Positions 6,017-6,293 of a stretch of 6,293 nucleotides of DNA are shown in pieces. The notes beneath the pieces are model-generated. The model was not told where the DNA came from and ran no database searches. It saw only the letters and a list, made by a program, of their open reading frames with translations. The stretch is from contig JAFGTH010000219.1 of the NCBI GenBank assembly GCA_016934225.1, positions 1 to 6,293 of the forward strand. The letters run 5' to 3'. The DNA comes from Lentisphaerota bacterium (GTDB lineage Bacteria; Verrucomicrobiota; Kiritimatiellia; UBA8416; JAFGTH01). Position 1 is the stretch's first letter. Every line of letters starts with the position of its first letter. The translations under genes were made by a program, and so were the position numbers.

Positions 6017-6293
6017 TGCGCCGGACGGCAAACATATATCAATCAAAGCAACACGGATTCACACTGCTTGAAATTCTCCTTGCGGTGTCGTTACTTGCGA
6101 TAGTCAGTACACTGACATACCTGTCGTTTTCAACGATTACTACTGCATGGAAACGCGGACTGGCCATGACCGACGAATTGCACCACGGCGATTTCGTAAT
6201 GGAGCAACTTGTCATGGGGTTGAGGTCGGCCTATTATCCGGAAGCGCGAAACCCGTCCGCAAACTACGGGTTCTGGTTGGAAAACAACGGCGA
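6016..6293 (+). CDS. gspJ: Minor pseudopilin GspJ, 3' end beyond the window
   Basis: The first 92 codons of a predicted tip pseudopilin are present; the frame is open to the right edge. The ATG overlaps the gspI stop (TAATG) and follows GAAGGA at 6007-6012, close to the start. The leader has 14 residues with cleavage at G14|F15-T-L-L-E19 (E19 is the +5 glutamate) and a hydrophobic helix to about residue 35. The L-L-E-I-L-L-A-V-S-L form with a downstream aromatic-rich stretch (W45, Y73-Y74, Y84-F86-W87) resembles GspJ. GspJ proteins are usually about 200 residues, so roughly half is missing. Position after gspI supports the call; the C-terminal half needed to confirm it is not visible. Confidence 0.85.
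   Translation, partial: MRRTANIYQSKQHGFTLLEILLAVSLLAIVSTLTYLSFSTITTAWKRGLAMTDELHHGDFVMEQLVMGLRSAYYPEARNPSANYGFWLENNG

Overview
The window is a tightly packed, single-direction gene cluster (all genes on the + strand). Its core is the cytoplasmic motor, inner-membrane platform and pseudopilus part of a type II secretion system (T2SS). In order it holds the tail of an unrecognised gene, a membrane-anchored coiled-coil protein of unknown function, a TrmJ-type tRNA 2'-O-methyltransferase, and then gspE, gspF, gspG, gspH, gspI and the start of gspJ, which runs off the right edge. There is no mobile element, CRISPR array, tRNA or rRNA, and no intergenic gap longer than about 50 bases.

The organism is a Gram-negative (diderm) bacterium, because a T2SS with the full G-H-I-J pseudopilin set serves an outer membrane. 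Moderate G+C, the GspG C-terminus of the SAGPD...GTDDDI type, and a SpoU-family gene linked to a stripped-down gsp cluster would fit the Planctomycetes-Verrucomicrobia-Lentisphaerae group (PVC, including Kiritimatiellota). This is a weak inference from style, not a proven placement.

The genes should work together as follows. GspE hydrolyses ATP in the cytoplasm and pushes on the membrane protein GspF. GspF drives assembly of the periplasmic pseudopilus from the major pseudopilin GspG and the tip pseudopilins H, I and J. All four pseudopilins carry a prepilin peptidase site (G|FT-L-[IVL]-E). The secretin (GspD), the linker and anchor proteins (GspC, L, M), GspK and the prepilin peptidase (GspO) are not in the window and must lie downstream or elsewhere.

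Five gene junctions touch or overlap. The TrmJ/GspE, GspE/GspF, GspH/GspI and GspI/GspJ pairs overlap by one base (TAATG or TGATG), and F/G and G/H are 12 and 13 bases apart. This points to one polycistronic, translationally coupled transcript that includes the methyltransferase and probably the coiled-coil protein. The least explained parts are the two genes at the left edge and the inclusion of a tRNA-modification gene in a secretion operon. The T2SS genes themselves look intact and conventional apart from a degenerate cyclic-di-GMP motif in GspE.
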